The notes under the pieces: generated by a model | What the model was told of the DNA's origin: nothing | Seen by the model: the letters and a program-made list of their open reading frames with translations, nothing else | Database searches by the model: none | From: Flavobacteriales bacterium | Lineage (GTDB): Bacteria; Bacteroidota; Bacteroidia; Flavobacteriales_D; Sanyastnellaceae | Direction of reading: 5' to 3' | Assembly: GCA_022447625.1 (NCBI GenBank) | Contig: JAKVAX010000012.1 | Span: forward strand, 39,970 to 103,969 | DNA: 64,000 bases | Shown: one piece after another, positions 51,549 to 60,462 of the stretch | How positions within the stretch are numbered: position 1 is the stretch's first letter | Layout of the letters: every line of letters begins with the position of its first letter | Program-made: the position numbers and the translations under genes

Positions 51549-52883
51549 ATGAAACGCAGAGATTTTATCCGTAAGACTGGCCTCACCGCCGCAGGAGCCT
51601 TAGCCTCGCCTTATATTCTTCCAAGCGGACGACTATTCGCTCCTACAGGAAGTCGTATGAATGGACACGTCATTCTGGTGATGTTCGCAGGTGGAGTACG
51701 TCAGCAAGAATCGATTCTTCAGCGCTACCTCGACGATAGTCAAGAAAACGAACCTTACCCAGGGAATATCATGTACAACATGCTCAATGGGCAAGAACCA
51801 GAAGAGAAGATCGTTTACGGCACCGGACAAGGAGGGATTAACCCCATTCCGCAAATTCTTGATCAGACGCTTCAGACTCAGGGCACCATTTTCCGTGAAG
51901 TCTCAGCTTTAAGTGCGGGTCACTATGGTGGATTGAATTCACTCATCCAAGGTAGCACTGTAACTACGCAAGGGTTGAAGAATCGTCCTTTGAATCCAAC
52001 CATTTTTGAGTACCTGCGTCGCCACGGCGGCTACAGCGCTACAGACATGTGGTTCATTGGAAGCGGGATCTCTAATTCTGTGCCTTTGTTGAACTACAGT
52101 GCACACTCTGACTACGGAGCAGCTTACGGTGCAAACTTCTTTGCTCCGAGTGTGACCTTCTCTGAAGTAGGTCAAGAGTTCCTTGGGGATGCGAAGATTT
52201 ATCATCCTGAAAACGAACTGACACCGATCTACCAGCTGAAATACTTCCTTGACAACAGTTTCGAAGAATATGCTGGAGGTCTGCTTTCTCTAGGAAATAC
52301 AGAAGAGGAAAAGCAAAATATCAAAGGCTTCATGGACGATATGTTCACTCGCACACAAAACGGAACGATTGCCATGCCGCCCTTGACTGATAATAATGAC
52401 TTGGGTACCGTAGGGTATGCGTGTGAAGTAATTCGCCACTTCAAACCAGCCTTGACAGTCGTCAATCTGAACTCAGTGGATCGCTGTCACTCGAATTTCT
52501 CAGGTTACTTGAGCTCTCTGCACCGTGCTGACCATGCCATTGGACATCTATGGAATTTCATCCAGAATGAAGTACCAGAAATTGCCAATGACACGACAAT
52601 GATCATCACTCCTGAGTGTGGACGTAACCTCGAGTCAAACAATATTCTAGACGAGAATGATTGGCGAGCTTATGACCACTCAGATTTGAACTCACTGCGT
52701 GTATGGACAACGATGGTTGGACCAAACGTTCCTTCGAACCTTGAGATTGGTGGAGAAGGAAATCCAGTAGGTCAAGTGACAGACACCATGATGACCATTG
52801 CTGATATCCTAGGTGTGAAGCCTGAGGTGCAAGCGGCTGGATTGGTAGCACCAGGTACAAACTCATTATTCGATTTGATCTAA
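51549..52883 (+). CDS. Tat-exported DUF1501 protein
   Basis: A 444-residue protein with a twin-arginine signal (MKRRDFIRKTGLTAAGALA) and a DUF1501 domain, a sulfatase/alkaline phosphatase-like fold. Segments HVILVMFAGGVRQQESIL, VNLNSVDRCHSNFSGYL and MIITPECGRNLESN (about 355-368) are typical. In planctomycetes DUF1501 is encoded next to PSCyt1-PSCyt2-PSD1 proteins. Function and substrate are unknown. It would need the Tat system (tatA at 11858). Next ATG follows its stop directly. Confidence 0.88.
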   Translation: MKRRDFIRKTGLTAAGALASPYILPSGRLFAPTGSRMNGHVILVMFAGGVRQQESILQRYLDDSQENEPYPGNIMYNMLNGQEPEEKIVYGTGQGGINPIPQILDQTLQTQGTIFREVSALSAGHYGGLNSLIQGSTVTTQGLKNRPLNPTIFEYLRRHGGYSATDMWFIGSGISNSVPLLNYSAHSDYGAAYGANFFAPSVTFSEVGQEFLGDAKIYHPENELTPIYQLKYFLDNSFEEYAGGLLSLGNTEEEKQNIKGFMDDMFTRTQNGTIAMPPLTDNNDLGTVGYACEVIRHFKPALTVVNLNSVDRCHSNFSGYLSSLHRADHAIGHLWNFIQNEVPEIANDTTMIITPECGRNLESNNILDENDWRAYDHSDLNSLRVWTTMVGPNVPSNLEIGGEGNPVGQVTDTMMTIADILGVKPEVQAAGLVAPGTNSLFDLI

Positions 52884-53843
52884 ATGCAGAAAGCGAAGCT
52901 GGTCATATTGCTCTTAGTGCTGGGGTTGGTCTTGGTTCAATGTAAAAAAGACGATCCTGAGAATCCTTACGAGGACATTGTGCGCGTTCAGAATGACAAT
53001 CCTGACGCCAATGATCTTCCGGTAGGCAATTTCGCTTGGCTGCACGCAAAGGTGTTCAAACCAACATGTGCGAACAGCGGTTGCCATGACGGAACCTTCG
53101 AACCGGAGTTCAATACGATCTCAAGTTCGTACAATTCACTGGTGAATCACTCAGTGATCTCCAATGATGCTGGATTCACTTTCAACTATCGCGTGGTTCC
53201 GGGAAGCGCCAGTCAAAGCTTATTGAATGAGCGATTGACGAATGACATCCCAAACTCTTCAGGTATCATGCCTTTAGAAGTCGATGAGGATTCAGATTGG
53301 AATGAATTGAGTACTTCTTACATTTCCGCGATCGCGGAATGGATCAATAGCGGAGCGCCAGACATGTTCGGAAATATGCCGGGTGAAGCCGGAGCAGATT
53401 TGCCACCTCAGGTAGAAGGATTGATGGCTTTTCCTGCTGGAAACACCACTACTCCGTACGCGCGAGATGAAGATGGCTTTGGAATTACACCAATCCTTGT
53501 AGACGCCGCTCCAATTGATATTTGGGTGTATGCTACTGACGATCAAACGGCACCTCAAGACCTCACGGTCAATGAAATCCGCTACGCCGAGAGTATAGAA
53601 GAAATCGATTCCGCGCTAGCGAGTTTATTCAGCACCGGAGAAAACGTCAATGGACTCAATTTCAACGAAGCTCCTGTGACCTTCTTGCACAAAGCGACCA
53701 TTGATCTCACTAACGTGGAATCGGGAACGACCCTCTTCTTGCGCACCTACTTCGATGACGGGGCGCAAGAAAGCGTGACGGCCATTCCGAACGAGAATAG
53801 CAACGAAATTATTACCGCCATCTTCGTAATTCGCGTCCAATGA
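52884..53843 (+). CDS. PSCyt1-like lipoprotein with CX4CH haem-type motif
   Basis: A 319-residue lipoprotein (lipobox LVQC, Cys20). Residues 57-165 follow the planctomycete cytochrome C (PSCyt1) layout: KPTCANSGCHDG (Cys62, Cys67, His68), VVPGSASQSLL, IMPLEV and AIAEWINSGAP. The binding motif is CX4CH in place of CXXCH, so covalent haem attachment is uncertain. A beta-rich domain follows. It overlaps the next gene by 4 bp. A 14/15 dispersed motif is at 53609-53623 and a perfect palindrome TTCCGCGATCGCGGAA at 53324-53339. Confidence 0.78.
   Translation: MQKAKLVILLLVLGLVLVQCKKDDPENPYEDIVRVQNDNPDANDLPVGNFAWLHAKVFKPTCANSGCHDGTFEPEFNTISSSYNSLVNHSVISNDAGFTFNYRVVPGSASQSLLNERLTNDIPNSSGIMPLEVDEDSDWNELSTSYISAIAEWINSGAPDMFGNMPGEAGADLPPQVEGLMAFPAGNTTTPYARDEDGFGITPILVDAAPIDIWVYATDDQTAPQDLTVNEIRYAESIEEIDSALASLFSTGENVNGLNFNEAPVTFLHKATIDLTNVESGTTLFLRTYFDDGAQESVTAIPNENSNEIITAIFVIRVQ
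53609..53623 (+). repeat. Dispersed 15-bp motif, 14/15 copy
   Basis: TTCCGCGCTAGCGAG inside the PSCyt1-like gene. Confidence 0.8.
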
Positions 53844-54280
53844 AAAAGCTGATGTACATAGCCACCTTGGCATTGGCCGTGATCGGATGCCAGAAAGATG
53901 AGGAGGTCAATCGCATTCCTGCAATCGAGTTTATTTCCATCTCAGAAACTATGGTGGTGAGTTTTGAAAACTCGGTCACCATTCGATTCTCGTACACAGA
54001 CGAAAACGGAGACCTCGGCTTCGCTGATCCAGACGCTACTTCACTAAGGATCAAAGATGCACGGCTCTCAGATTACGATTGGTATCATATTCCTCCTATG
54101 ACACCAGATAACCAGGAATTAAATATTTCGGGTAACTACACCGTGGAACTGAACCCACTCTTCATCCTCGGTAACTCAGAACAAGAGACCACAAAATTTG
54201 ACCTTCAGATCAAGGATCGTGAAGGCAATTGGAGCAACACGATCAATTCACCTACGGTGACGATCGTTGAAAGCATGTGA
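53840..54280 (+). CDS. Small beta-rich lipoprotein
   Basis: A 146-residue lipoprotein (lipobox AVIGC, Cys17). The mature part looks like one Ig-like beta domain (FSYTDENGDLGFAD, NYTVELNPLFILG, KFDLQIKDREGNWSN). The first part, with DENGDLGF, is common in Bacteroidota surface lipoproteins. No function known. It lies in the operon, 3 nt before the large T9SS gene. Confidence 0.75.
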   Translation: MKKLMYIATLALAVIGCQKDEEVNRIPAIEFISISETMVVSFENSVTIRFSYTDENGDLGFADPDATSLRIKDARLSDYDWYHIPPMTPDNQELNISGNYTVELNPLFILGNSEQETTKFDLQIKDREGNWSNTINSPTVTIVESM

Positions 54281-54283
54281 TGT

Positions 54284-57200
54284 ATGATTAGAAGGGTTTG
54301 GTTCATAGCATTCTTATTCATCGCGAGTGCCGTGAGCGGTCAAGATTTCATGGAATACACCATGACGGATACAACCGTGACGGATTGTGATGGCTTCCTA
54401 TCGGATACCGGTGGGCCAGACATGTCGTACAGTATCAACGAAGACCTCATGTTCACGGTAAACACCGGTGGCGTTTCTATCGAAGTAGACTTCCTTGCCG
54501 ACGTTTGTATTGAAGATGGTTTCGATACCCTCTATGTCTATGACGGCGTAGATGACAATGGAATTTTGCTTGCTGCGATTTCTGGTTTTGACTTCACACC
54601 GCCACAAGTAGTAGCCACCAGCGGTGCCGTTACCTTCCACTTCGTTTCTGATCAAAGTGCGAGTTACTGTGGCTTCGAAGTCTTTTGGAACACCATTGTT
54701 GGTCCGCCTACACCCCCTACGGTATCGGTTGATGCTCCGGCATGTGGAACCAATGAATTCATCGTTGATTTCTCCTATCCCATTGGATGTGAATGGCTGC
54801 TCGAAGACAGTGTGACCTTTGTAGGGAATGGCCCCATTGACATTCTGAATGCCGAGGTCATTTGTACGAATGATGAAGGCACCCAAGCCTCTTTCATCAC
54901 CGCCTCTCCCTTGGATTATAATTGTGAGTACTTCGTTGAGATGGTCTTAGCTATTCCCGACGTCTGTGACAGTATTTGGCATTCTGATGTAACAGCTTCT
55001 TTTCTGCTGAGCTCCTGCGAATTGCAGAGTTACATCATTGCGGATGAAGAAGAATTATGTGGTGGTGGATGTACAAATATTGAAGCCGGCGTCAACGGTT
55101 GTTTCGAGCATTCATATGTCTGGGACAACGGCCTTCCTAATGGACCTGGTCCGCATCAGGTTTGTCCTGAAGTGACTACAACCTACACGGTGACCATCAC
55201 CGAATTGGCCACTGGAAATGTTGGGACAGAGAGTATCACGATCAATGTCGTCACTCCAACCATTGATCCGCCTAGTGGACCAATGTGTCAGAGCGAACCG
55301 GCGTTCTTCCTGCAATCAAATACGCCCGGAGGCCAGTGGTTTGGACCCGGCGTTCAAGACGAAGATTCTGGCTTGTTTGTTCCGGATAGCTTGAATCCAG
55401 GTATTAATGTGATCTACTATGTCGCCACCGAAACCTGTTTTGATAGCGTCATCTACGACGTCACCGCCATAGAAGCTGGATTGTTTGACGCAGCTTGTCC
55501 TGGTACTGCGCCGTTTTTCCTTGATCCTGAAACTCCAGGAGGTACCTGGGAAGGTGACTCGGTAACTGTTGATGGCTTATTTAACCCAGAAGTTGCAGGT
55601 ACCTATCCATTGATATATTCATTAGACGGATGCACAGATACTTTGACCGCTACGGTTGCCGAGATTACTGGGACCTTTGAATTGGGCGACATGTGTCAAT
55701 CGCTCTTCGAGGATACACTCGATTTCTCTCCTCTCGGTGGACAGTGGAGTGGCCCTGGAATACTGGACCCTCTGTACGGAATTTTCTCTCCGAATGACGC
55801 GCCACCAGGTCCGCATACCCTGGTATATCAAGTGGAAGGTTGCGATCAGGAGTTCTCTGTAAACGTGTTGGAGATCTATACCGGAGAGCGTGTTCGAAGT
55901 AGTTGTCCGGAACAAGCCCCGTTCATTCCTCAGCCTGATTTCGCTCCAACTGGAGGTAGCTGGTCAGGCGATGGTATCATCGATGCCAACACTGGAATGT
56001 ATGATCCGGGAAGCATTCCGAATGATTACTGGGCGAACCTCATTTACACTGCTCCGAACGGATGCCAGGATACGATTTTCTACTACAATCGCCAGACTGA
56101 AATCCCCGTAGATACTGCATGGTTCTGTGTTACCGATGATCCGCTCAATATGAACGAGAATAACACAGGAAGGACTCCTTTTGGTGGTATTTGGACTGGC
56201 GCTGGGATTACGAATCCGTGGGGTAATCGCTTTGATTTCACACCCGCTTCTGCCGGTGTTGGGGCACATTGGCTCACCTACGAAGCCAACGGATGCAGCG
56301 ATACTCTTCTGGTCTATGTGATCCCGACTGAGTTGAACGCGCCAAGTCATCAAGTCTGCACGAACGCTGATCCGTTCTACCTTGATCCAAATCAGCCTGA
56401 AGGAGGCACCTGGGTTGGACTAGGCGTAGTTGAATCCGCATCAGGCCTGTACGATCCGTCACAGTCGTTTGAAGGCAGTTATTGGATCTATTGGACCACA
56501 CCTACCGGCTGTGGAGATTCTGTTTTTGTTGAAGTAGAAGAGTTCTTCCAAGCCACTTTGACTGGACTGGAAGACGCCTATTGCTGGAGTAATGAAGACA
56601 TTCCGTTGGAATTGTCCCCAGACGATGGAACCCTGACCGGTAGCACAGGGCCAGATACCTTTAACCCGGCACTCTCAGGAGAAGGTAATCATATTCTCAC
56701 CTATGAATGGTCTAGTAATTTCTGTGCTTCTAACGCTAGCGCGGAAGTCTTTGTCTACCCTCAATTGCTGGCGTCACTTCAAGCGAGTGATACGGTGATT
56801 TGTCCGGGAGCTGGAACGCAGCTAAGCGTTGTTGCCGAGGGTGGAATTCCTGATGTCTTGTACGAGGTTGAATGGAGCGACGATTTGTTCCCGATAACTG
56901 AAGTGACGGGCATTCCAGAAGAAAGCCAATACTTCTACGTGCAAGTCGATGATGGCTGTTCAGACACCTTCATCGACAGTGTATGGATTGAGGTGCTTCC
57001 GCGCATTGAACCAGTTGTCACTACAAGTGATTCGCTATGTTTTGGCTATGAAGGTGGTTTCGCTAGTGCGGAAATGGAAATCCCCGAAGAGTTTACGATT
57101 ACTTGGTCTGGAAATGGGGATATCGACGAAAACGATATCTACACAACCGCAGGTACTGTAGTTGATTTAAATATCATCGACATTGACAACGGTTGCGAAT

Positions 57201-57766
57201 TTGATAGCTTGGTACTTGTGCCTAGCTACACACCAATCGCAGCACTCTTCACTCCGAATCCCAACGAAGATTGTATTCCATGGGTAAGTCAACCTGTGAC
57301 CTTTATCGATTTCAGTCAACACGGTTTGACTGGGCTATGGGACTTTGGGAATGAGAACATCGAACTCTACAATCCAGGAACCAATCCGACCCAGAGCTAC
57401 ATTACGCCGGGTGACTATACAGTGACCTTGTACATTGAAAACGAAGGGGCATGTCCAGACTCCATCACACGAAACATCTGCATCCTCCCTCCTACACCGA
57501 TTTTTGTCGCAGACATCTTCTCACCGAATGGGGACATGATCAACGACGAGCTCTTTGTCCGCGGATCAGGAATCGTTGAAATGAACTTTACGGTTTACGA
57601 TCGATGGGGTGAATTGGTCTGGTCAACAGATAACATGGAAGCCGGCTGGGACGGAAACTTCCGTGGACAAGAAATGCCGGCTGGTGTGTATATCTGGTTC
57701 TTGCGTGCCCGTCTGAATGATGGTTTAACAGAGGAATTAACTGGTAATGTGACACTGATTCGATGA
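54284..57766 (+). CDS. Giant T9SS type B surface protein with CUB and Ig-like repeats
   Basis: A 1160-residue secreted protein with signal MIRRVWFIAFLFIASAVSG. A CUB-like domain spans about 35-140 (FDTLYVYDGVDDNG, FHFVSDQSASYCGF). About seven repeats of 70 or so residues (GGxWxGxGI ... GLFxP ... LxYxxxGCxDT) cover about 345-815. A PKD-like domain follows at about 990-1065. The last 90 residues are the gliding-motility (T9SS type B) C-terminal domain (DIFSPNGDMINDELF, YDRWGELVWST, GVYIWFLRA). A PorP/SprF partner gene overlaps its stop, as known for SprB-type cargo. Likely cell-surface attached or adhesive. Confidence 0.9.
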   Translation: MIRRVWFIAFLFIASAVSGQDFMEYTMTDTTVTDCDGFLSDTGGPDMSYSINEDLMFTVNTGGVSIEVDFLADVCIEDGFDTLYVYDGVDDNGILLAAISGFDFTPPQVVATSGAVTFHFVSDQSASYCGFEVFWNTIVGPPTPPTVSVDAPACGTNEFIVDFSYPIGCEWLLEDSVTFVGNGPIDILNAEVICTNDEGTQASFITASPLDYNCEYFVEMVLAIPDVCDSIWHSDVTASFLLSSCELQSYIIADEEELCGGGCTNIEAGVNGCFEHSYVWDNGLPNGPGPHQVCPEVTTTYTVTITELATGNVGTESITINVVTPTIDPPSGPMCQSEPAFFLQSNTPGGQWFGPGVQDEDSGLFVPDSLNPGINVIYYVATETCFDSVIYDVTAIEAGLFDAACPGTAPFFLDPETPGGTWEGDSVTVDGLFNPEVAGTYPLIYSLDGCTDTLTATVAEITGTFELGDMCQSLFEDTLDFSPLGGQWSGPGILDPLYGIFSPNDAPPGPHTLVYQVEGCDQEFSVNVLEIYTGERVRSSCPEQAPFIPQPDFAPTGGSWSGDGIIDANTGMYDPGSIPNDYWANLIYTAPNGCQDTIFYYNRQTEIPVDTAWFCVTDDPLNMNENNTGRTPFGGIWTGAGITNPWGNRFDFTPASAGVGAHWLTYEANGCSDTLLVYVIPTELNAPSHQVCTNADPFYLDPNQPEGGTWVGLGVVESASGLYDPSQSFEGSYWIYWTTPTGCGDSVFVEVEEFFQATLTGLEDAYCWSNEDIPLELSPDDGTLTGSTGPDTFNPALSGEGNHILTYEWSSNFCASNASAEVFVYPQLLASLQASDTVICPGAGTQLSVVAEGGIPDVLYEVEWSDDLFPITEVTGIPEESQYFYVQVDDGCSDTFIDSVWIEVLPRIEPVVTTSDSLCFGYEGGFASAEMEIPEEFTITWSGNGDIDENDIYTTAGTVVDLNIIDIDNGCEFDSLVLVPSYTPIAALFTPNPNEDCIPWVSQPVTFIDFSQHGLTGLWDFGNENIELYNPGTNPTQSYITPGDYTVTLYIENEGACPDSITRNICILPPTPIFVADIFSPNGDMINDELFVRGSGIVEMNFTVYDRWGELVWSTDNMEAGWDGNFRGQEMPAGVYIWFLRARLNDGLTEELTGNVTLIR
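56732..56746 (-). repeat. Dispersed 15-bp motif, 13/15 copy
   Basis: AACGCTAGCGCGGAA inside the giant T9SS gene, read as Asn-Ala-Ser-Ala-Glu. Confidence 0.7.
57059..57073 (-). repeat. Dispersed 15-bp motif, 14/15 copy
   Basis: TTCGCTAGTGCGGAA inside the giant T9SS gene, 327 bp after the previous copy, read as Phe-Ala-Ser-Ala-Glu. Confidence 0.8.
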
Positions 57767-58761
57767 AGAAGTGGAGCCTACATATCATCCTTTGGGTAAG
57801 CGTTAGCGTTCCCACGTTAGTGGAAGCACAAGACCACGTACCGTCACAATTCTGGCGCAGCTTTATGTTGAATAACCCTGCCAATACAGCGCTGATTCAG
57901 GAAGACTACCGCGCCTTCACCAGCTACCGCAACCAATGGTCAAGCGTCAATTCGCCCTTCAAGACCATGCTCGCTGCAGGAGAAGCCAAGTTGCGGAAAG
58001 GAAACTTCTCATACTTCGGAGTAGGCGCTACGGTGCTGAATGACAAAGCAGGAGACTCGCAATTGGGATTGTTCCAAGCGAACTTGTCGTTTGCCTACCA
58101 CATGCGTGCAGGCAGTAAAGACGGACTCAGCGCAGGAATTGCCGCGGGCTACATGCAACGCAGCATCAACATCGACGGCCTCGAATGGGACAGTCAATTC
58201 AACAGTGTCGGCGTAGACCCTACCATTGCCAGCGGCGAATCATTCGGAAATCAACAGAGCAGCGCCATTGATGTATCTACAGGTATCCATTGGTCGCACG
58301 ATAAAGTACGGCGATACGACATTGGCGCAGCCATCTGGCACTACGGACAAGCCTCAGGTTTCTTAAACAACAGCATTGAAAAATCCCTTCCACGCTACGT
58401 AGGAAACTTTGTGTGGTACGAAGACTTTGGTCCGGTAGGCGCACGATTTCAGGCCCTCTACACCCAACAAGGAGGCGCCAAGCAAATCGTAGTCGGAGGA
58501 ACCGGTAGGTATCGAGTGGGAGCTGATTCACGCTTCACCAGCGCCCGCACCAGTAACGCGATTATTGGAGGTATCCACTACCGCTACCAAGATGCCATCC
58601 TCGTCAATCTCGGCTACGAATACCGACGCCAATACGAGATTGGATTAAGCTATGACTTCACCACAAGCAATTTAGCCCGCAACAATCAAGGAAGAGGGGG
58701 ATTTGAGATTACGCTTAGTTGGAAGGGGTGGTATGTGGATCGGAGAATCCGGGTTCGGTAG
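57763..58761 (+). CDS. PorP/SprF-family T9SS outer-membrane protein
   Basis: A 332-residue outer-membrane beta-barrel protein of the PorP/SprF family. It has a signal peptide (LHIILWVSVSVPTLVEA), then the family opening SQFWRSFMLNNPANTAL and AFTSYRNQWSS, and a C-terminal strand ending FEITLSWKGWYVDRRIRVR. SprF-type proteins help deliver or anchor type B cargo. It overlaps the cargo gene by 4 bp. The TAG stop lies at the first bases of a heptamer array (GGTAGACGAG). Confidence 0.9.
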   Translation: MKKWSLHIILWVSVSVPTLVEAQDHVPSQFWRSFMLNNPANTALIQEDYRAFTSYRNQWSSVNSPFKTMLAAGEAKLRKGNFSYFGVGATVLNDKAGDSQLGLFQANLSFAYHMRAGSKDGLSAGIAAGYMQRSINIDGLEWDSQFNSVGVDPTIASGESFGNQQSSAIDVSTGIHWSHDKVRRYDIGAAIWHYGQASGFLNNSIEKSLPRYVGNFVWYEDFGPVGARFQALYTQQGGAKQIVVGGTGRYRVGADSRFTSARTSNAIIGGIHYRYQDAILVNLGYEYRRQYEIGLSYDFTTSNLARNNQGRGGFEITLSWKGWYVDRRIRVR

Positions 58762-58866
58762 ACGAGCGTCGAGAGACTAGGGTCTAGGGTCTAGGGTTCA
58801 AAAACTATAATCAATAAACTATAATCGATAACTGATGTAGCGCGTTCAACGTTCCACATTCAACAT
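58760..58866 (+). repeat. Composite heptamer array interrupted by the IS
   Basis: Five AGACGAG-type units (58760-58794), four NCNATAA units (58804-58831), then three TCAACAT-type units in the same phase as the NCNATAA block (58846-58866). It continues after the IS with five units in one phase at 60277-60311, ending GTTCC. Module order matches that at 18894-18988. Confidence 0.9.
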
Positions 58867-58911
58867 GTCATTCCCTGAAATAGGTTGACCGCTTTTAAGC
58901 GGAAAATCACC

Positions 58912-59310
58912 ATGATAAAAACAGGAAAACGTCTTCACAAACGTCGTAGTTATAGTGAAGAATTCAAGCGTAAATTAGTGTCAGATTTTGAGTCTGGCAT
59001 ATCGACAGTACGTCAAATGGAACGACAGTACGGTATCCACAATGGAGTGATCTATCGATGGATCTACCAGTACTCGAACTACAATGAAAAGAATGTTGTC
59101 GTTGTTGAAATGAAAGACAGCCAAACAAACCGGATCAAGGAACTAGAGCAGCAAATCGCCCAGTTAGAACAGGCTGTAGGTCAGAAACAAATCAAGATTG
59201 ATTTTCTGGAGAAGATGATCGAACTGGCTAAGGAACATTACGACATCGACATAAAAAAAAACTACTCCACCCCACCTTCTGGTGGTTCCAAGAGCACAGA
59301 CAAAAAATGA
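58912..59310 (+). CDS. IS3-family OrfA
   Basis: A 132-residue HTH protein (YSEEFKRKLVSDFESG, VRQMERQYGIHNGVIYRW) with a coiled coil (RIKELEQQIAQLEQAV). ATG 58912 is used; an in-frame TTG lies in the end repeat. The last codons read GAC AAA AAA TGA, an A6 run that could allow a -1 shift into orfB, as known for the IS3 family. Confidence 0.9.
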   Translation: MIKTGKRLHKRRSYSEEFKRKLVSDFESGISTVRQMERQYGIHNGVIYRWIYQYSNYNEKNVVVVEMKDSQTNRIKELEQQIAQLEQAVGQKQIKIDFLEKMIELAKEHYDIDIKKNYSTPPSGGSKSTDKK

Positions 59311-60230
59311 CGTGTTCTCTTAACCAGTTGTACTCGGTTATTGGAGTAAGTAAACAGTCTGTCTATCAAGCAAAGCAGCGTCAATTAGCTTTTGATCGCG
59401 AGCTTTCGGAGCTGATAGAGCTTGCCCATAAGCTGAAAGAAAAACACCCAGGATGTGGGGTTGAAAAGATGTATTACACTTTGAAGCCAACGATGATGGG
59501 GAGAGATCGTTTCTGTGAGATCTTCCTCTCATTAGGTTTTGGTGTCAAACCGGTGAAGAACTATCGACGCACCACTATCCCCAGTGGGATCAATCACCCA
59601 AACCTGATAGAGGGCTTGTACGTGTACCGTCCGTTCCAAGTGATACAGAGTGACATAACCTACTTTTATTTGAACGGCCGTCATTACTATCTCGTGCTCA
59701 TTATCGATGTGTTTACGCGGCTAATCGTTGGTCATGCGGTGAATGACCACCTCAGAGCAGAGGCTAATGTGGAAGCGTTGAAGAAAGCTTTTGATCGGAT
59801 GGACTTTCCTCCATGGGGCTTGATCCATCACTCTGATCATGGGTCACAATATGGTGCGAAGGCTTACCTAGAACTACTAAAGTCCAAACAGGTTCATGTG
59901 AGTATGGGAGATGTCGCCTGGGAAAACCCCTACGCTGAACGAATCAATGGGATCATTAAGAATGAATACTTAAGGTACTGGGAAATCAAAGACTATCGTG
60001 CGTTGGTTACCAAAACAAACAATGCTGTGAACCACTACAATACCAAGAGGAAACATAGAGCCTTCGAAATGGAGTTTACCCCAGAAGAGTTCAATCAAAA
60101 TCCAGTAACTTCATCACCTCAAGGTGGATATCACTTGACCATCTATGCAAAGGATCGGCCTGATGCTGTTGAAGCACCGAGAAGATGTGAAATACATAAC
60201 TTAGAGACGTTCCAATGTCTCTTGAAATAA
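59307..60230 (+). CDS. IS3-family OrfB transposase (DDE)
   Basis: A 307-residue transposase with an HTH_21-like start (ELIELAHKLKEKHPGCG) and an rve integrase core. The catalytic residues are Asp in IQSDITYFYL, Asp in HHSDHGSQY and Glu in WENPYAERING. It overlaps orfA by 4 bp in the -1 frame and may be made as an OrfAB fusion or by reinitiation at the ATGA. All catalytic parts are intact. Confidence 0.93.
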   Translation: MTCSLNQLYSVIGVSKQSVYQAKQRQLAFDRELSELIELAHKLKEKHPGCGVEKMYYTLKPTMMGRDRFCEIFLSLGFGVKPVKNYRRTTIPSGINHPNLIEGLYVYRPFQVIQSDITYFYLNGRHYYLVLIIDVFTRLIVGHAVNDHLRAEANVEALKKAFDRMDFPPWGLIHHSDHGSQYGAKAYLELLKSKQVHVSMGDVAWENPYAERINGIIKNEYLRYWEIKDYRALVTKTNNAVNHYNTKRKHRAFEMEFTPEEFNQNPVTSSPQGGYHLTIYAKDRPDAVEAPRRCEIHNLETFQCLLK

Positions 60231-60276
60231 TAGCAGAAAGTTGAACAAAACGGTCAACGCTATTTAGGGAAGGTCA

Positions 60277-60311
60277 TTCCACCGCGATCTGCAATCCGCA
60301 ATCCGCGTTCC
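60277..60311 (+). repeat. Right part of the IS-split heptamer array
   Basis: Five units in one phase: TTCCACC, GCGATCT, two GCAATCC, GCGTTCC. The end GCGTTCC matches the right end of arrays at 18988 and 62557. Confidence 0.85.
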
Positions 60312-60314
60312 TTT

Positions 60315-60341
60315 AAAAAAACCCTCAGGGAAAACCCTGAG
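60315..60341 (-). terminator. Hairpin with minus-strand T-run
   Basis: CTCAGGG and CCCTGAG form a perfect 7-bp stem around AAAA; read on the minus strand it is followed by a T7 run. No minus-strand gene precedes it, so it may be a leftover or may block antisense transcription. Confidence 0.4.
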
Positions 60342-60462
60342 ACAAGTCTAAGGGAATACACTGAATTTACACCTAAACACCTCAAAAACATAGCATTGAA
60401 GAACAATTGACCGAGTTCGATCACCTAGTTTCGTCGACAACAAAACCACAAACTAACCGACG

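Larger units (their letters stand above)
58871..60271 (+). mobile_element. IS3-family insertion sequence, intact
   Basis: 1401 bp with imperfect inverted ends (left TTCCCTGAAATAGGTTGACC; right end inverse TTCCCTAAATAGCGTTGACC). GTCA just left of it and GTCA one base right of it may be a 4-bp target duplication. Two overlapping frames encode OrfA and OrfB. It inserted into a heptamer array. Confidence 0.9.

Noticed and set aside
53324..53339. TTCCGCGATCGCGGAA as a member of the 15-bp motif family
   Set aside because: It is a perfect palindrome with a different centre (GATC); kept apart from the TAGC-centred motif.
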